Virus record (IMG/VR): IMGVR_UViG_3300050343_000213 | Span: 1-63,948 of that record | DNA from: a virus | Strand: one strand, 5' to 3' | DNA length: 63,948 nt | Shown: one piece after another, positions 33,750 through 44,300 of the stretch | Numbering within the stretch: position 1 is the first letter of the stretch | Layout: each line of letters opens with the position of its first letter | Translations under genes and position numbers: made by a program | The notes under the pieces: model-generated | What the model was told of the DNA's origin: nothing | Databases searched by the model: none | Seen by the model: only the letters and a program-made list of their open reading frames with translations

Positions 33750-36173
33750 ATGGCTGAGTCAGTTATAAAAAGTTACTTCCCAAGCCAAACGGCTAGCGAC
33801 GATGAAAAATTAGGATTGGATTACGGTCTTAATGTTGCTAGAGCTATTCAAAATGAGTGGTTTAAAAAAGATAGAGGATCAAACAGATTCTTCGTTAATC
33901 AAAACAATTACCACAAATTAAGATTATATGCTAGAGGGGAGCAAAGTATACAAAAATATAAAGATGAATTATCTATTAACGGTGATTTATCTTATTTAAA
34001 TTTAGATTGGAAGCCAGTACCAATAATTCCAAAGTTTGTTGATATTGTAGTAAACGGTATCGCAGAAAGAACTTACGATATAAAAGCACATTCTCAAGAT
34101 CAAAATGGTGTTAACAAGAGAACACAATATATGGAGGGTATTCTTGCTGACATGAGAACTAAAGAATTTGGTAATTATGTTCAAGAACAATTTGGCCTTA
34201 ATGTATTTAATAACGATCCTGCTACGTTACCAGATAATGAAGATGAGTTGCAGCTACACATGCAACTTAATTACAAGCAAGCAGTTGAAATAGCAGAAGA
34301 GCAAGCGATACAAACTATACTTAATCAAAATCAATACGAATTAATAAAGAAAAGATTTTTTTATGATTTAACCGTTTTAGGTATTGGTTGTGTTAAAACA
34401 TTGTTTACGCCGTCAGAAGGTATTGTAGTTGATTACGTTGACCCTGCTAATATAGTTTATTCTTATACTGAATCACCTTATTTCGATGACATATATTACG
34501 TTGGTGAAGTTAAGACTATAACTATAAGTGAATTAAAGAAACAATTTCCTAATTTAACTAATGAGGAATTAAAAGCAATAACAGAGCAGGGTAATCAAGA
34601 TTATAGTATTTATAATAAATATAACAGCCAACAACAAAATCAAGATAATAATTCAGTACAAGTTATGTATTTTAATTACAAAACTTACATGAACGAAGTT
34701 TATAAAGTTAAAGAAGTATCTACTGGGGCTGAAAAAATTATTAAAAAAACAGATGCTTTTAATCCACCCGCAGACAGTAACCTAAGGTTTGAAAGAATAG
34801 CTAAGAACATAGAAGTATTATACGAAGGTGTTTTTATACCCGGATCTAATAAATTATTAAAATGGGAACTTGCGGACAATATGCTCCGTGAAAAAAGCGA
34901 TGTTAATAAAGTTAAACTTAACTATTCTATTGTAGCACCTAGAATGTATAATGGTAAAATTGAATCTTTAGTTAGTAGAGTTACAGGCTTTGCTGATATG
35001 ATACAATTAACACATTTAAAAATACAACAAGTATTATCAAGAATGGTTCCTGATGGTGTTTATTTAGATGCCGATGGTTTAGCTGAAATTGATTTAGGTA
35101 ACGGTACAAATTATAATCCTCAAGAAGCATTAAATATGTTTTTTCAAACAGGATCTGTAATTGGTAGATCATTTACGTCTGAAGGAGACATGAATCCTGG
35201 TAAAATACCTATTCAGGAAATAAGTAATAATGGAGGTGCTAATAAATTAGCTCAATTAATCAGTACATATAATTATTATATGCAAATGGTTAGAGACGCT
35301 ACTGGATTAAATGAAGCAAGAGATGGAAGCACACCTGATAAAAATGCTTTAGTTGGTGTTCAAAAGCTTGCGGCTGCAAATTCAAATACAGCAACAAGAC
35401 ACATATTACAGAGTGGTTTATTTTTAACAGCTGAACTTGCTGAAAAAATATCATTAAGAATATCAGATGTTATAGAATATTCACCAACAAGAAACGCATT
35501 TATACAAAGTATAGGTGCACATAATGTGGCTACGTTAGAGGAAATGTCAGAATTACATTTATATGATTTTGGTATATACTTAGAATTAGCACCTGATGAA
35601 GAAGAAAAACAATTACTTGAAAACAATATACAAGTTGCTATTGCCCAAAACAATATAGAACTTGAAGATGCTATTGATATTAGAGAAATTAAAAATACTA
35701 AATTAGCAAATCAAGTACTTAAGTTAAGAAGAAAGAAAAAGCTTGAAAGAGATCAAAAGGCTCAACAACAAAACATACAAGCACAGTCTCAAGCTAATGC
35801 CCAAGCGCAACAAGTTGCAGCTCAAGCAGAGGTACAAAAACAACAAGCTTTAACACAAACTCAAATACAATTAGCACAAGCTAAATCACAATTTGAAATG
35901 CAAAGAATGCAAGGAGAAGTTGAAATGAAAAAACAACTTATGCAATTAGAATTTCAAATGAATATGCAATTACAGCAAATGACCATGCAAGCTAAGGATG
36001 CGGAAATGAATGCAAAAGAAGACAGAAAAGACGATCGAACAAAAATACAAGCTAGTCAACAAAGCGAGCTCATAGAGCAGCGAAACAGTAAAACACCTCC
36101 TAAAAAATTCGAATCCAGTGGAAACGATATATTAAGCGGTGATTTTGGCTTAGGTGCGTTTGAACCTAAGTAA
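33750..36173 (+). CDS. Portal protein
   Basis: The 807-residue protein forms the ring through which DNA enters and leaves the head. The N-terminal third (LYARGEQSIQKYKDELSING; DWKPVPIIPKFVDIVVNGIA) and the middle (GIGCVKTLFTPSEGIVVDYV; MVRDATGLNEARDGSTP) follow the podoviral portal pattern. The last 180 residues are a long Gln-rich helix (QAQANAQAQQVAAQAEVQ; MQLEFQMNMQLQQMTMQ), like the barrel domain of P22-type portals. It lies directly after the terminase gene. Confidence 0.88.
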   Translation: MAESVIKSYFPSQTASDDEKLGLDYGLNVARAIQNEWFKKDRGSNRFFVNQNNYHKLRLYARGEQSIQKYKDELSINGDLSYLNLDWKPVPIIPKFVDIVVNGIAERTYDIKAHSQDQNGVNKRTQYMEGILADMRTKEFGNYVQEQFGLNVFNNDPATLPDNEDELQLHMQLNYKQAVEIAEEQAIQTILNQNQYELIKKRFFYDLTVLGIGCVKTLFTPSEGIVVDYVDPANIVYSYTESPYFDDIYYVGEVKTITISELKKQFPNLTNEELKAITEQGNQDYSIYNKYNSQQQNQDNNSVQVMYFNYKTYMNEVYKVKEVSTGAEKIIKKTDAFNPPADSNLRFERIAKNIEVLYEGVFIPGSNKLLKWELADNMLREKSDVNKVKLNYSIVAPRMYNGKIESLVSRVTGFADMIQLTHLKIQQVLSRMVPDGVYLDADGLAEIDLGNGTNYNPQEALNMFFQTGSVIGRSFTSEGDMNPGKIPIQEISNNGGANKLAQLISTYNYYMQMVRDATGLNEARDGSTPDKNALVGVQKLAAANSNTATRHILQSGLFLTAELAEKISLRISDVIEYSPTRNAFIQSIGAHNVATLEEMSELHLYDFGIYLELAPDEEEKQLLENNIQVAIAQNNIELEDAIDIREIKNTKLANQVLKLRRKKKLERDQKAQQQNIQAQSQANAQAQQVAAQAEVQKQQALTQTQIQLAQAKSQFEMQRMQGEVEMKKQLMQLEFQMNMQLQQMTMQAKDAEMNAKEDRKDDRTKIQASQQSELIEQRNSKTPPKKFESSGNDILSGDFGLGAFEPK

Positions 36174-36204
36174 TATATAATGTATAATCATATAATATTT
36201 TATC
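36174..36204 (+). promoter_or_regulatory. AT-rich promoter-like leader before scaffold and capsid
   Basis: The gap has three TATAAT-like hexamers in 31 bp (TATAATGTATAATCATATAA) just before the scaffold ATG. It could be an internal late promoter that raises scaffold and capsid output. No upstream ACGAAC box is present, so it differs from the early motif. Confidence 0.3.
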
Positions 36205-37398
36205 ATGTCAAAAAAAATGGAAGCTAAAGCCGTAGAAGCTGAAGAGTTGTCTACAGCTGAAAGAGAGCAAAAAGTACAAGAAAATGCGGGAGTCAAGATT
36301 GACGACGGTGTTTACAAGGTGGATTTATCAAAACCACCAACAACAGAAGTTGAACCAGAACCAGAGGCGGTTGTAGAAGAACCCGTGGAGGAAGAGGTTA
36401 AAGAGGAACCAGTATTAGAAGAAAGTACTGAAGAACCAAAACAGGAAACTGAGGAGGTTGAAGAAGTAATATTAGAAGAGATAACAGAAGAGCCAGAGGC
36501 TGAGAAGCAAGAAGATGAAATTGTTGAACCTGAAGTAAAAAAAGAGGAGGCAATAAAAGAAGAGAAGCAGGATTATCCAGAAAACATCGAAGAGCTTGTC
36601 AAGTTCATGAATGAAACTGGAGGAACTTTGGAAGATTATGTTAAATTAAATAAAGACTACGCAGGTTATGAAGACATGTCTTTGTTAAGAGAATATTACG
36701 AAAAGGCAAAACCACATTTAACATCTGATGAAATAAGTTTTTTAATTGAAGACAAATTTTCATTTGATGAAGAAATTGATGAGCCTAAAGATATTAAAAG
36801 AAGAAAATTAGCGTTTAAAGAAGAGGTGGCAGCAGCCAAAAATCATCTTGAAGGACAAAAAGCTAATTATTATAAAGAAATTAAAGCTGGATCTAAGTTA
36901 ACACAAGACCAGCAAAAAGCGGTAGACTTTTTTAACAGATACAATGAGGAGTCTGAGGAATCGCAAAAAATAACACAGCACCAAAGAGCTGTATTTAACA
37001 ATAAGACTGACAATCTTTTTAACAATCAATTCAAAGGTTTTGAATATAAGGTTGGTGACAAGAAGTACAGATTTAATGTTAAGAATGTGAATGAGATTAA
37101 AAAATCCCAAAGTGATATTTCAAATTTTACTAAGAAGTTCTTAAACAAAAATAATGAAATGAGCGATGCAAGTGGTTATCATAAATCTTTATTTACAGCA
37201 ATGAATGCAGACGCAATTGCAAATCATTTTTACGAACAAGGCAAAACTGACGCTATTAAAGAATCAGTTAAGTCTGCTAAGAATATCAATATGGATCCGA
37301 GGTCGGGTCACAAAACTATTGAGTCTGGCGGAATAAAAGCGAAAGTAGTTGGCGGTTTGGATTCAAAAAACCTTAAATTAAAACTTAAAAATTATTAA
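36205..37398 (+). CDS. Head scaffolding protein
   Basis: This 397-residue protein lies between portal and capsid. Its first 125 residues are extremely acidic (Glu/Pro/Val repeats such as VEEPVEEEVKEEPVLEE), and the rest is a helical coiled coil (FKEEVAAAKNHLEGQKANYY; HQRAVFNNKTDNLFNNQFK). These are the usual features of a scaffold that guides capsid assembly and then leaves. The C-terminus is basic and Gly-rich (GGLDSKNLKLKLKNY), as expected for capsid contact. Confidence 0.82.
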   Translation: MSKKMEAKAVEAEELSTAEREQKVQENAGVKIDDGVYKVDLSKPPTTEVEPEPEAVVEEPVEEEVKEEPVLEESTEEPKQETEEVEEVILEEITEEPEAEKQEDEIVEPEVKKEEAIKEEKQDYPENIEELVKFMNETGGTLEDYVKLNKDYAGYEDMSLLREYYEKAKPHLTSDEISFLIEDKFSFDEEIDEPKDIKRRKLAFKEEVAAAKNHLEGQKANYYKEIKAGSKLTQDQQKAVDFFNRYNEESEESQKITQHQRAVFNNKTDNLFNNQFKGFEYKVGDKKYRFNVKNVNEIKKSQSDISNFTKKFLNKNNEMSDASGYHKSLFTAMNADAIANHFYEQGKTDAIKESVKSAKNINMDPRSGHKTIESGGIKAKVVGGLDSKNLKLKLKNY

Positions 37399-37401
37399 AA
37401 A

Positions 37402-38832
37402 ATGGCAACAAACGTTTCATTTGCTGGCCCAGCGGCTGGCAGTATAATTAGCCCAAGTGCACAAAAACAAACACTTGCATCTAATTATTTAAATTTCCAC
37501 GGTTCAGGTGGAGCAAATTGGTCACAACAATATTTACCTGAATTGTATGAACAAGAAGTAGAAAGATATGGAAATAGAACTATATCTTCTTTCTTAAGAA
37601 TGGTAAGTGCAGAAATGCCTATGGCTTCTGATCAAGTTATTTGGTCTGAACAAGGTAGATTACACTTATCTTACAATGGTTCAATAAACCCTGCAAATGG
37701 AATTATTGACACTATCACAGGAATTGACTCTGGGACTGCAGAGGCTCACGCTGTAAGAAAAGGAGCAACTGTAGTAGCTTCTATTGGATCTGACGTATTC
37801 AAAGCGTACGTAACAGCTGGTATCGAAGCATCAACGTCTTCTTTAACTATCAAGCCTTACGGTGGTGCGAATGTAGAGGATATAGGATCTATCGGTTCTA
37901 CTGATAATCAAGCAATTAAATTTTTCGTATACGGTTCTGAATACGGAAAAGGATCTGCAAGTATGACTGACGCTGTTGAGCCAACTTTCAAGTCTTTTAC
38001 TAATAAGCCACTTATTATTAAAGATCACTACGAAGTTAATGGTTCTGACACAGCTCAGATCGGATGGGTAGAAGTATCTGGAGAGTCTGGACAAAACGGA
38101 TTCTTATGGTATTTAAAAGCAGAAGGTGACACAAGAGTAAGATATGAAGATTACTTAGAAATGGTAATGATTGAAGCTGAGAAAAAAGATGGTGGAGACG
38201 CTGCAGTACCAGATGGTTCTGAAGGGTTATTTTCTGCAATCTCTTCAAGAGGTATCGTAGCAAGTAATCAATTTGACTCAGCTACACCAGCTGCTGATAA
38301 ACTTCCTGAATTTGACTTATTATTAAAAGAATTAGACAAACAAGGATCAATTGAAGAAAACATGTTATTCTTAGATAGAGATGCAAATCTTTACTTCGAT
38401 GATATGCTAGCAGGATTAAACCCGAATATTTCAGGTGGTTTATCATTTGGAGTTTTTGAAAACTCTCAAGATATGGCACTTAATTTAGGTTTCTCTGGAT
38501 TTAGAAGAGGTTCTTATGACTTCTACAAAACTGACTGGAAATATCTTAATGATAAATCTACAAGAGGTTTAGTAGGTGGTATAAGCGGACTTTTAGTTCC
38601 AGCTGGTACATCTTCAGTGTATGACCAACAATTAGGTAAAAATGTTAGAAGACCTTTCTTACACGTAAGATATAGAGCTTCTGAGACTGATGACAGAAGA
38701 ATGAAATCTTGGATTACTGGTTCAGTAGGCGGTGCGCAGACTACTGGTGATGACAAAATGGAAGTTCACTATTTATCAGAAAGATGTTTAGTAGCACAAG
38801 CAACGAATAATTTTGTGTTATTTAACTCTTAA
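37402..38832 (+). CDS. Major capsid protein
   Basis: The 476-residue product starts 3 bp after the scaffold stop. The N-arm (LASNYLNFHGSGGANWSQQY; LPELYEQEVERYGNRTISSF) and the body (DHYEVNGSDTAQIGWVEVSG; VRYEDYLEMVMIEAEKK) fit HK97-fold capsid proteins of marine podoviruses. Codon choice is smoother here than in neighbouring genes, as expected for the most highly expressed protein. A hairpin lies just downstream. Confidence 0.85.
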   Translation: MATNVSFAGPAAGSIISPSAQKQTLASNYLNFHGSGGANWSQQYLPELYEQEVERYGNRTISSFLRMVSAEMPMASDQVIWSEQGRLHLSYNGSINPANGIIDTITGIDSGTAEAHAVRKGATVVASIGSDVFKAYVTAGIEASTSSLTIKPYGGANVEDIGSIGSTDNQAIKFFVYGSEYGKGSASMTDAVEPTFKSFTNKPLIIKDHYEVNGSDTAQIGWVEVSGESGQNGFLWYLKAEGDTRVRYEDYLEMVMIEAEKKDGGDAAVPDGSEGLFSAISSRGIVASNQFDSATPAADKLPEFDLLLKELDKQGSIEENMLFLDRDANLYFDDMLAGLNPNISGGLSFGVFENSQDMALNLGFSGFRRGSYDFYKTDWKYLNDKSTRGLVGGISGLLVPAGTSSVYDQQLGKNVRRPFLHVRYRASETDDRRMKSWITGSVGGAQTTGDDKMEVHYLSERCLVAQATNNFVLFNS

Positions 38833-38848
38833 TACTTAACGTAATTTT

Positions 38849-38873
38849 TACCCTCGTTGTTCTGACGGGGGTA
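38849..38873 (+). terminator. Hairpin downstream of the capsid gene
   Basis: TACCCTCGT pairs with ACGGGGGTA over nine base pairs around a seven-base loop. No clean U-tract follows, so it may be a partial terminator or an RNA-processing hairpin that raises capsid mRNA levels. Confidence 0.55.
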
Positions 38874-38908
38874 ATCATTACTCTATTAATTTTTTATTAT
38901 ATTATATC

Positions 38909-39703
38909 ATGGCAAAAAAAGAAAAGGAAGCGGTAGCAGTAGCAGAACCGCAAATAAAAGAAGTTAAAACTTCTAAAACCCCAAAATGGGAAATAAAAGA
39001 TAGGGTTTACGAATTAACGTCAAAAAAAACACCTATTGTATTCATATTAAAAAGTAGAGGATTACTTTGGTTTGATAAAGAACTAGGGTACGAAAGAGAA
39101 ATTAAATATTGTGAAAATCAAAAGACAGTATTTTTAGATGAAATGAAAGGACCAGAAAGATTAAGTCACATTATATTTAGAGACGGAAGGCTTTTTGTAC
39201 CAAAAGAAAAAACAACTTTACAGAAGTTTCTTTCTAATTTTCATCCGGATAACGGGAAAAGATTCATAGAACATAACCCGGTTCAAATAGCAGAAGATGA
39301 CATTAGTTATCTTGAAACTGAAATTGAAGCTTTAAATTTAGCACAACAAATTGATATTGATCAAACAGAAGCAATACTTAGAACAGAATTAGGTAATAAA
39401 GTATCTACAATGACTTCTAAGGAACTTAAAAGAGATTTATTATTATTTGCTAGGAGAAATCCAGAGCTATTCTTAGAGTTGGTTAAAGACGAAAACATAA
39501 GTATAAGAAATGTTGGTATAAAATCAGTTGAAATGGGTATTGTTAAACTTTCAAGTGATCAAAGAACATTTAAATGGGCATCGAATGACAGAAAACTTAT
39601 AACAGTTCCTTTTGATGAAAATCCATATTCAGCTTTAGCAGCATATTTCAAAACCGATGAAGGTGTTGAAGTATATCAAACTATTGAAAAGAAATTAAAG
39701 TAA
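38909..39703 (+). CDS. Conserved protein after capsid, 264 aa
   Basis: The product begins with a Lys/Glu-rich arm, then PKWEIKDRVYELTSKKTPIV and LWFDKELGYEREIKYCENQK. A helical C-terminal half (LKRDLLLFARRNPELFLELV) follows. Genes of this type follow the capsid gene in several marine phages and it may be a head-completion or decoration protein. That role is inference from position. Confidence 0.55.
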   Translation: MAKKEKEAVAVAEPQIKEVKTSKTPKWEIKDRVYELTSKKTPIVFILKSRGLLWFDKELGYEREIKYCENQKTVFLDEMKGPERLSHIIFRDGRLFVPKEKTTLQKFLSNFHPDNGKRFIEHNPVQIAEDDISYLETEIEALNLAQQIDIDQTEAILRTELGNKVSTMTSKELKRDLLLFARRNPELFLELVKDENISIRNVGIKSVEMGIVKLSSDQRTFKWASNDRKLITVPFDENPYSALAAYFKTDEGVEVYQTIEKKLK

Positions 39704-39711
39704 GCAATTGT

Positions 39712-39744
39712 AGGTAAGGGCCTACTATTGTGGGCCTTTAACCT
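39712..39744 (+). terminator. Intergenic hairpin
   Basis: AGGTAAGGGCC pairs with GGCCTTTAACCT with one bulge, around a ten-base loop. It sits between the 264-aa gene and the connector gene. No U-run follows, so termination may be weak. Confidence 0.45.
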
Positions 39745-39758
39745 ATAATAAAAATAAA

Positions 39759-40451
39759 ATGAGTGTAAACATAAATACTGTATACCAAGCGGTGTTAGCT
39801 GTGACTAACAAAGAACAACGAGGTTATATAACGCCTCAGGAATTTAATTATCTTGCGAATCAAGCTCAATTAGATATATTTGAGCAATATTTTTATGATG
39901 TAAATCAGTTCAGTAGACTTCCTGGTAACAGCACAGAATATTCTGATATGGTAGACATATTAGATGAAAAAATAAGTTTATTTGAAAAAACTTCACAAGC
40001 CATAACTGGCGGAATAACTTTACCTAGCGATCTATATAGGTTAGGCAGTGTTATATTTAATAACGCTGAAGCATCACAAGTTAAACAAAAGGATTGGATA
40101 TATATAAAATCCACACCTTTAAATCAACCAACAAACGATTTTCCTATTTTCATTAAAGATGAAAGCGGAGTTAAAATTTACGGTAAAGACGCAAGCGGTA
40201 ATGTAGAACAAAAGACATCAGGTGTTACTTGTAACTATATAAAACAACCTGTAGTTGTATCTTGGGCCTATAATTCTGTAACTGGAACTTACGATGCTAG
40301 TAATTCAATTAATTTCGAATTACACCCTTCTGAAGAAACCGAACTTATAATTAAAATATTAGGTTTAGCTGGTATAATACTTAAAGATAATTCTTTATAC
40401 GGTATTGCTAGTGGCGAAGACGTAAAGAACACTCAACAAGAAAAATCATAA
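39759..40451 (+). CDS. Putative head-tail connector protein, 230 aa
   Basis: The protein begins SVNINTVYQAVLAVTNKEQR and continues GYITPQEFNYLANQAQLDIF with a C-terminal FELHPSEETELIIKILGLAG. This opening is common to a family placed between capsid and tail adaptor genes in marine podoviruses. A connector or head-completion role fits. Confidence 0.6.
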   Translation: MSVNINTVYQAVLAVTNKEQRGYITPQEFNYLANQAQLDIFEQYFYDVNQFSRLPGNSTEYSDMVDILDEKISLFEKTSQAITGGITLPSDLYRLGSVIFNNAEASQVKQKDWIYIKSTPLNQPTNDFPIFIKDESGVKIYGKDASGNVEQKTSGVTCNYIKQPVVVSWAYNSVTGTYDASNSINFELHPSEETELIIKILGLAGIILKDNSLYGIASGEDVKNTQQEKS

Positions 40452-40454
40452 TAA

Positions 40455-41321
40455 ATGGGGCTACTTAATCAATCACAACAACAATATCACGAAGGCGGAG
40501 ATTTCGGAGGCTATCAATTTGTAACGCTAAAAGACATTATAAACAACTTTATGTTGTCTTATGTGGGCGAAGATAAAATTATAGCTAAGATAAAAAGAAC
40601 CAACGTAGCTTTCTATGCACAAAGAGCATTGCAAGAGCTTAGTTATGATACATTAAAATCTGAAAAATCTAGGGAAATAGACATTCCACCTACATTAGTG
40701 ATGGCGTTACCGCAAGACTACGTTAATTACGTTAAAGTAAGTTGGGTTGATGTGAACGGTGCTGAGCACGTTTTAATTCCAGCATCACAAACAAGTAATC
40801 CAGAGGCTATTATACAAGATGATCAATATAATTTTACATTTGATTCGGAGGGTAACTTATTAAAAGCCAATGAATCTGAAACATGGAAAAAATTTAAAGG
40901 TCAAAATACAGGGTCTGATGCTGTTAATGATTTTTATTTAACAGAAACTCTTGACGGCAAAAGATACGGATCTAGTCCTGAAAATATGAATTCAAACGGA
41001 TCTTTTTATATTGATCCTATAAAATCAAGAATACACTTCTCCGGTAACTTAACAGATAAAACTGTAACTTTAAAATATATAACAGATGGTTTGGCTACTG
41101 ATGCTGAAATGAAAATACATAAACTAGCTGAAGAAGCGATGTACAAATGTATAGCATATTATATTTTAGAAACTAAAATAAACACGCCAGAGTATCTAGT
41201 AATGAGATACAGAAAAGATAAGTTTGCTTCAGTTAGAAAAGCAAAACTAAGATTATCAAATATTAAACTTAGTGAACTCTCACAAGCTTTAAGAGGTAAA
41301 TCCAAACAGATAAAACACTAG
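40455..41321 (+). CDS. Tail adaptor (tail tubular A-like) protein
   Basis: The 288-residue product has YAQRALQELSYDTLKSEKSR, MALPQDYVNYVKVSWVDVNG and a helical C-terminus (YRKDKFASVRKAKLRLSNIK). The ALQEL...LPxDYVxYxKVxWVD pattern is typical of podovirus adaptor proteins that join portal and tail. It lies 3 bp from both neighbours. Confidence 0.7.
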   Translation: MGLLNQSQQQYHEGGDFGGYQFVTLKDIINNFMLSYVGEDKIIAKIKRTNVAFYAQRALQELSYDTLKSEKSREIDIPPTLVMALPQDYVNYVKVSWVDVNGAEHVLIPASQTSNPEAIIQDDQYNFTFDSEGNLLKANESETWKKFKGQNTGSDAVNDFYLTETLDGKRYGSSPENMNSNGSFYIDPIKSRIHFSGNLTDKTVTLKYITDGLATDAEMKIHKLAEEAMYKCIAYYILETKINTPEYLVMRYRKDKFASVRKAKLRLSNIKLSELSQALRGKSKQIKH

Positions 41322-41324
41322 AAT

Positions 41325-44300
41325 ATGCCTGAAATTAAAAACGCTTTCCTCAAGGGCAAAATGAATAAAGACCTTGACGAAAGATTAGTTCCTAATGGTG
41401 AATATAGAGATGCATTAAACGTAGACGTTGATTATTCAAGTAATAGTGACGTGGGGGCGTTAAAAAACATTTTAGGTAATACATTAATTGATTCAATCAA
41501 TGTAGCAGCAGCAACATGTATTGGTAGTGTAGCAGACACTGAAAATAATAAAATATACTGGTTAATAGCATCAGCTGTTAAAGATATAATAGCAGAATAT
41601 GACCAAGCAACTGGAGCTGTAAGTCCTGTTATAGTTGATTTTGGGTTTGTATTAAATTTCAATGTCTCAAATCTAGTTACAGGAATAAATATATTAGATG
41701 AAACGTTATATTTTACAGATGATTTAAACGAGCCTAAACAAGTTGATATAGCGTATTGGAAAACGCAAACAGCTGACTTTAATACAGGGACAACAGGTTT
41801 ATTAGAAGAAAGAATAACTGTTATTAAAAAATCTCCACTGCAAGCTCCAACATTAGATATGAATAGTTCTACTAGGGGCGGTAACGGTACACAAGGCAAT
41901 ACACAAGTAACCGTAGATTTAAATTTAGCAGATACTGGTGGTCAGGTTACAGTATTGTATGCACCACTAGATTCCGGAGATGATGTAGTTGGTACGTTTT
42001 CATTAGCACCAAATTACAAACCAGGAGATATAATCGTATTAAAACATATTTTTACCGACGCAGCTAGCAATGAAGAAAGCAGTTTAGAGGCTAGATTGTT
42101 GTTAAAATCAACATATGTAGCGCAAGCAACATTTTTTCAAGCTGAATTATTAACTGTAAGTGAGCTTGTTCCTGGCGCTATTGTACAATGGGAGGTATTA
42201 CTAGAAGAAGATGAACCTTTGTTTGAACTAAAGTTTCCTTTGTTTTCGTATAGATACAAATATACCAATGGCCAATACAGTTGTTTTGCACCTTTCTCAA
42301 AAGCGGCATTTTTACCAGATTCTAGTAAAGTTGGAGATGATTTTGAATACGATTCAAAAAATGGTTATAATGTAGGTATGACAAATACATTAAGACAACT
42401 AGAATTGCAGGATTTAAACCATAACATTGGAATAGATGTTGAGGAAGTCGATGTATTGTATAAAGATTCTTTAAACAGTAATGTTTATATTGTTGATACT
42501 ATTAAAAAAGTCAATGGTTCTTTAGCGACTACATTTGAGATTAAAGATGAACAAATATTTAAAACAGTTGAAGCAAATCAATTGTTAAGATTATTTGATA
42601 GTGTGCCTAAAAAAGCTAAATCACAGGAAATATCAGCAAATAGAATTATATACGGTAATTATACACATCAATTTGATTTACCAAATAACAATCCTTTGTT
42701 TGATATAAAACTTAAAAACAGATACAACCCTAGCGACACTACATACACGGAAGACAAGAAAGAAATGTTATCTATTAAATCTAATAGAACATATCAAATG
42801 GGTGTGGTTTATATAGACAAGTATGGAAGACAAACTCCAATACTAACAGATAAATCTGGTATTATTAAAGTTCCTTTCAATCAAGCTAAAAATAAAACTC
42901 AATTTGAAGTTAGTGTTACTAACGGACTAACAAGTGGTTTTGAAAACTATAAATATTTTATAAAAGAAATATCTTCAACAACCTACAACTTGTGTGCAGA
43001 TAGTTTTTATCAAGATGATGAAGGGGCAATATACATATCTTTCCCATCATCTGAAATAAATAAAGTAAAAGAAGACGATATATTATTGTTAAAAAAGAAA
43101 GCTGGTAATAACTTAAGTGAAGACGGAAGTAAATTTAAAGTTTTAGATAAACTTAGTGTAGTGCCTGATTTCTTGGCCAAACCACTAAGACCAGAATATG
43201 TTCCAGAATATTTTAATTTTGGAAGACAATTTAATAGAGATAGTGGATATGCAGCACAGCCTTCAAACAGCGAAAGGGATGGTGGATATATGGGTACAAA
43301 TGCATCACAATCTGGTGGTAAAGCTTGGTTTTTAGAGCCAGGATCAACACCTGTTCCAAACCATAACTCTATTATAATAAGAGACATGTTCAACGTTGGT
43401 GACACGCAAATAGCAGATGCTGACTCACAATATACCGCCGCATTTAATGGTATTTCATCTGAAGCTAAAGACGCTATGAGACCAGGCTCTAAAATAAGAT
43501 GGAATGTCGGAGGTGCACAAACAAAAATTTATACTATAAAATCATTTCAAATTGGTACAGGACCGACCAGTACATCACATGATGATGCTGAAGTAACTTT
43601 TGAAGAAGAGTTTGGACAAGATGTTTTAGTATTATACGATGAACAAGATTACGAAGATAATCCTAGAATTGCTGTTTTAGCACAGGGTATAACGATAGAA
43701 ACTTTAAATACTAAAGATGAAAGTGGTAAAGCTGAATACGCTGGTAAGTTTTTTATAAAATTACAGGCACAAACAAATTTACTAAATGAATTAGTTGACA
43801 CAACAAACACTGACCAATTAGTCGCAAGATCAACAGTTAGATTTGATGGATATGACGATGGTAACTTTAACAACGCTGAAAGTAATAGTTACAGACAGTT
43901 TTTTATTGCATATGGAGGTAAAGCAGGAACAGATTCATCACAATTGTCTTCTTTATCAAGACCACTTAATCAAGGTGGTTGGGCTCATTCAACAGCTGGT
44001 TTAAGTTTACCTGCAAACTGGGAAGATGAAGGTTATCATTTTGTTCTACAAACCGAAAGAAAACTAAACGATAACAATAGTAATTATGGTAGCCATCCTT
44101 TCATAAAAAATTTAAAAGAAGATAATTATATAAGATTTAGCGGTTTTAAATATAGTGGAACTACAAGGTGGTTTGATGAAAAATATTACAAAATAAAAAA
44201 GATATTAAGAAGAGATTACACTGGGAGTGGAGATGATAATAATAATAGATTGTTCTTTATAAAACTAGACCAAGCTTTAGATTATGATTTAACATTCCGT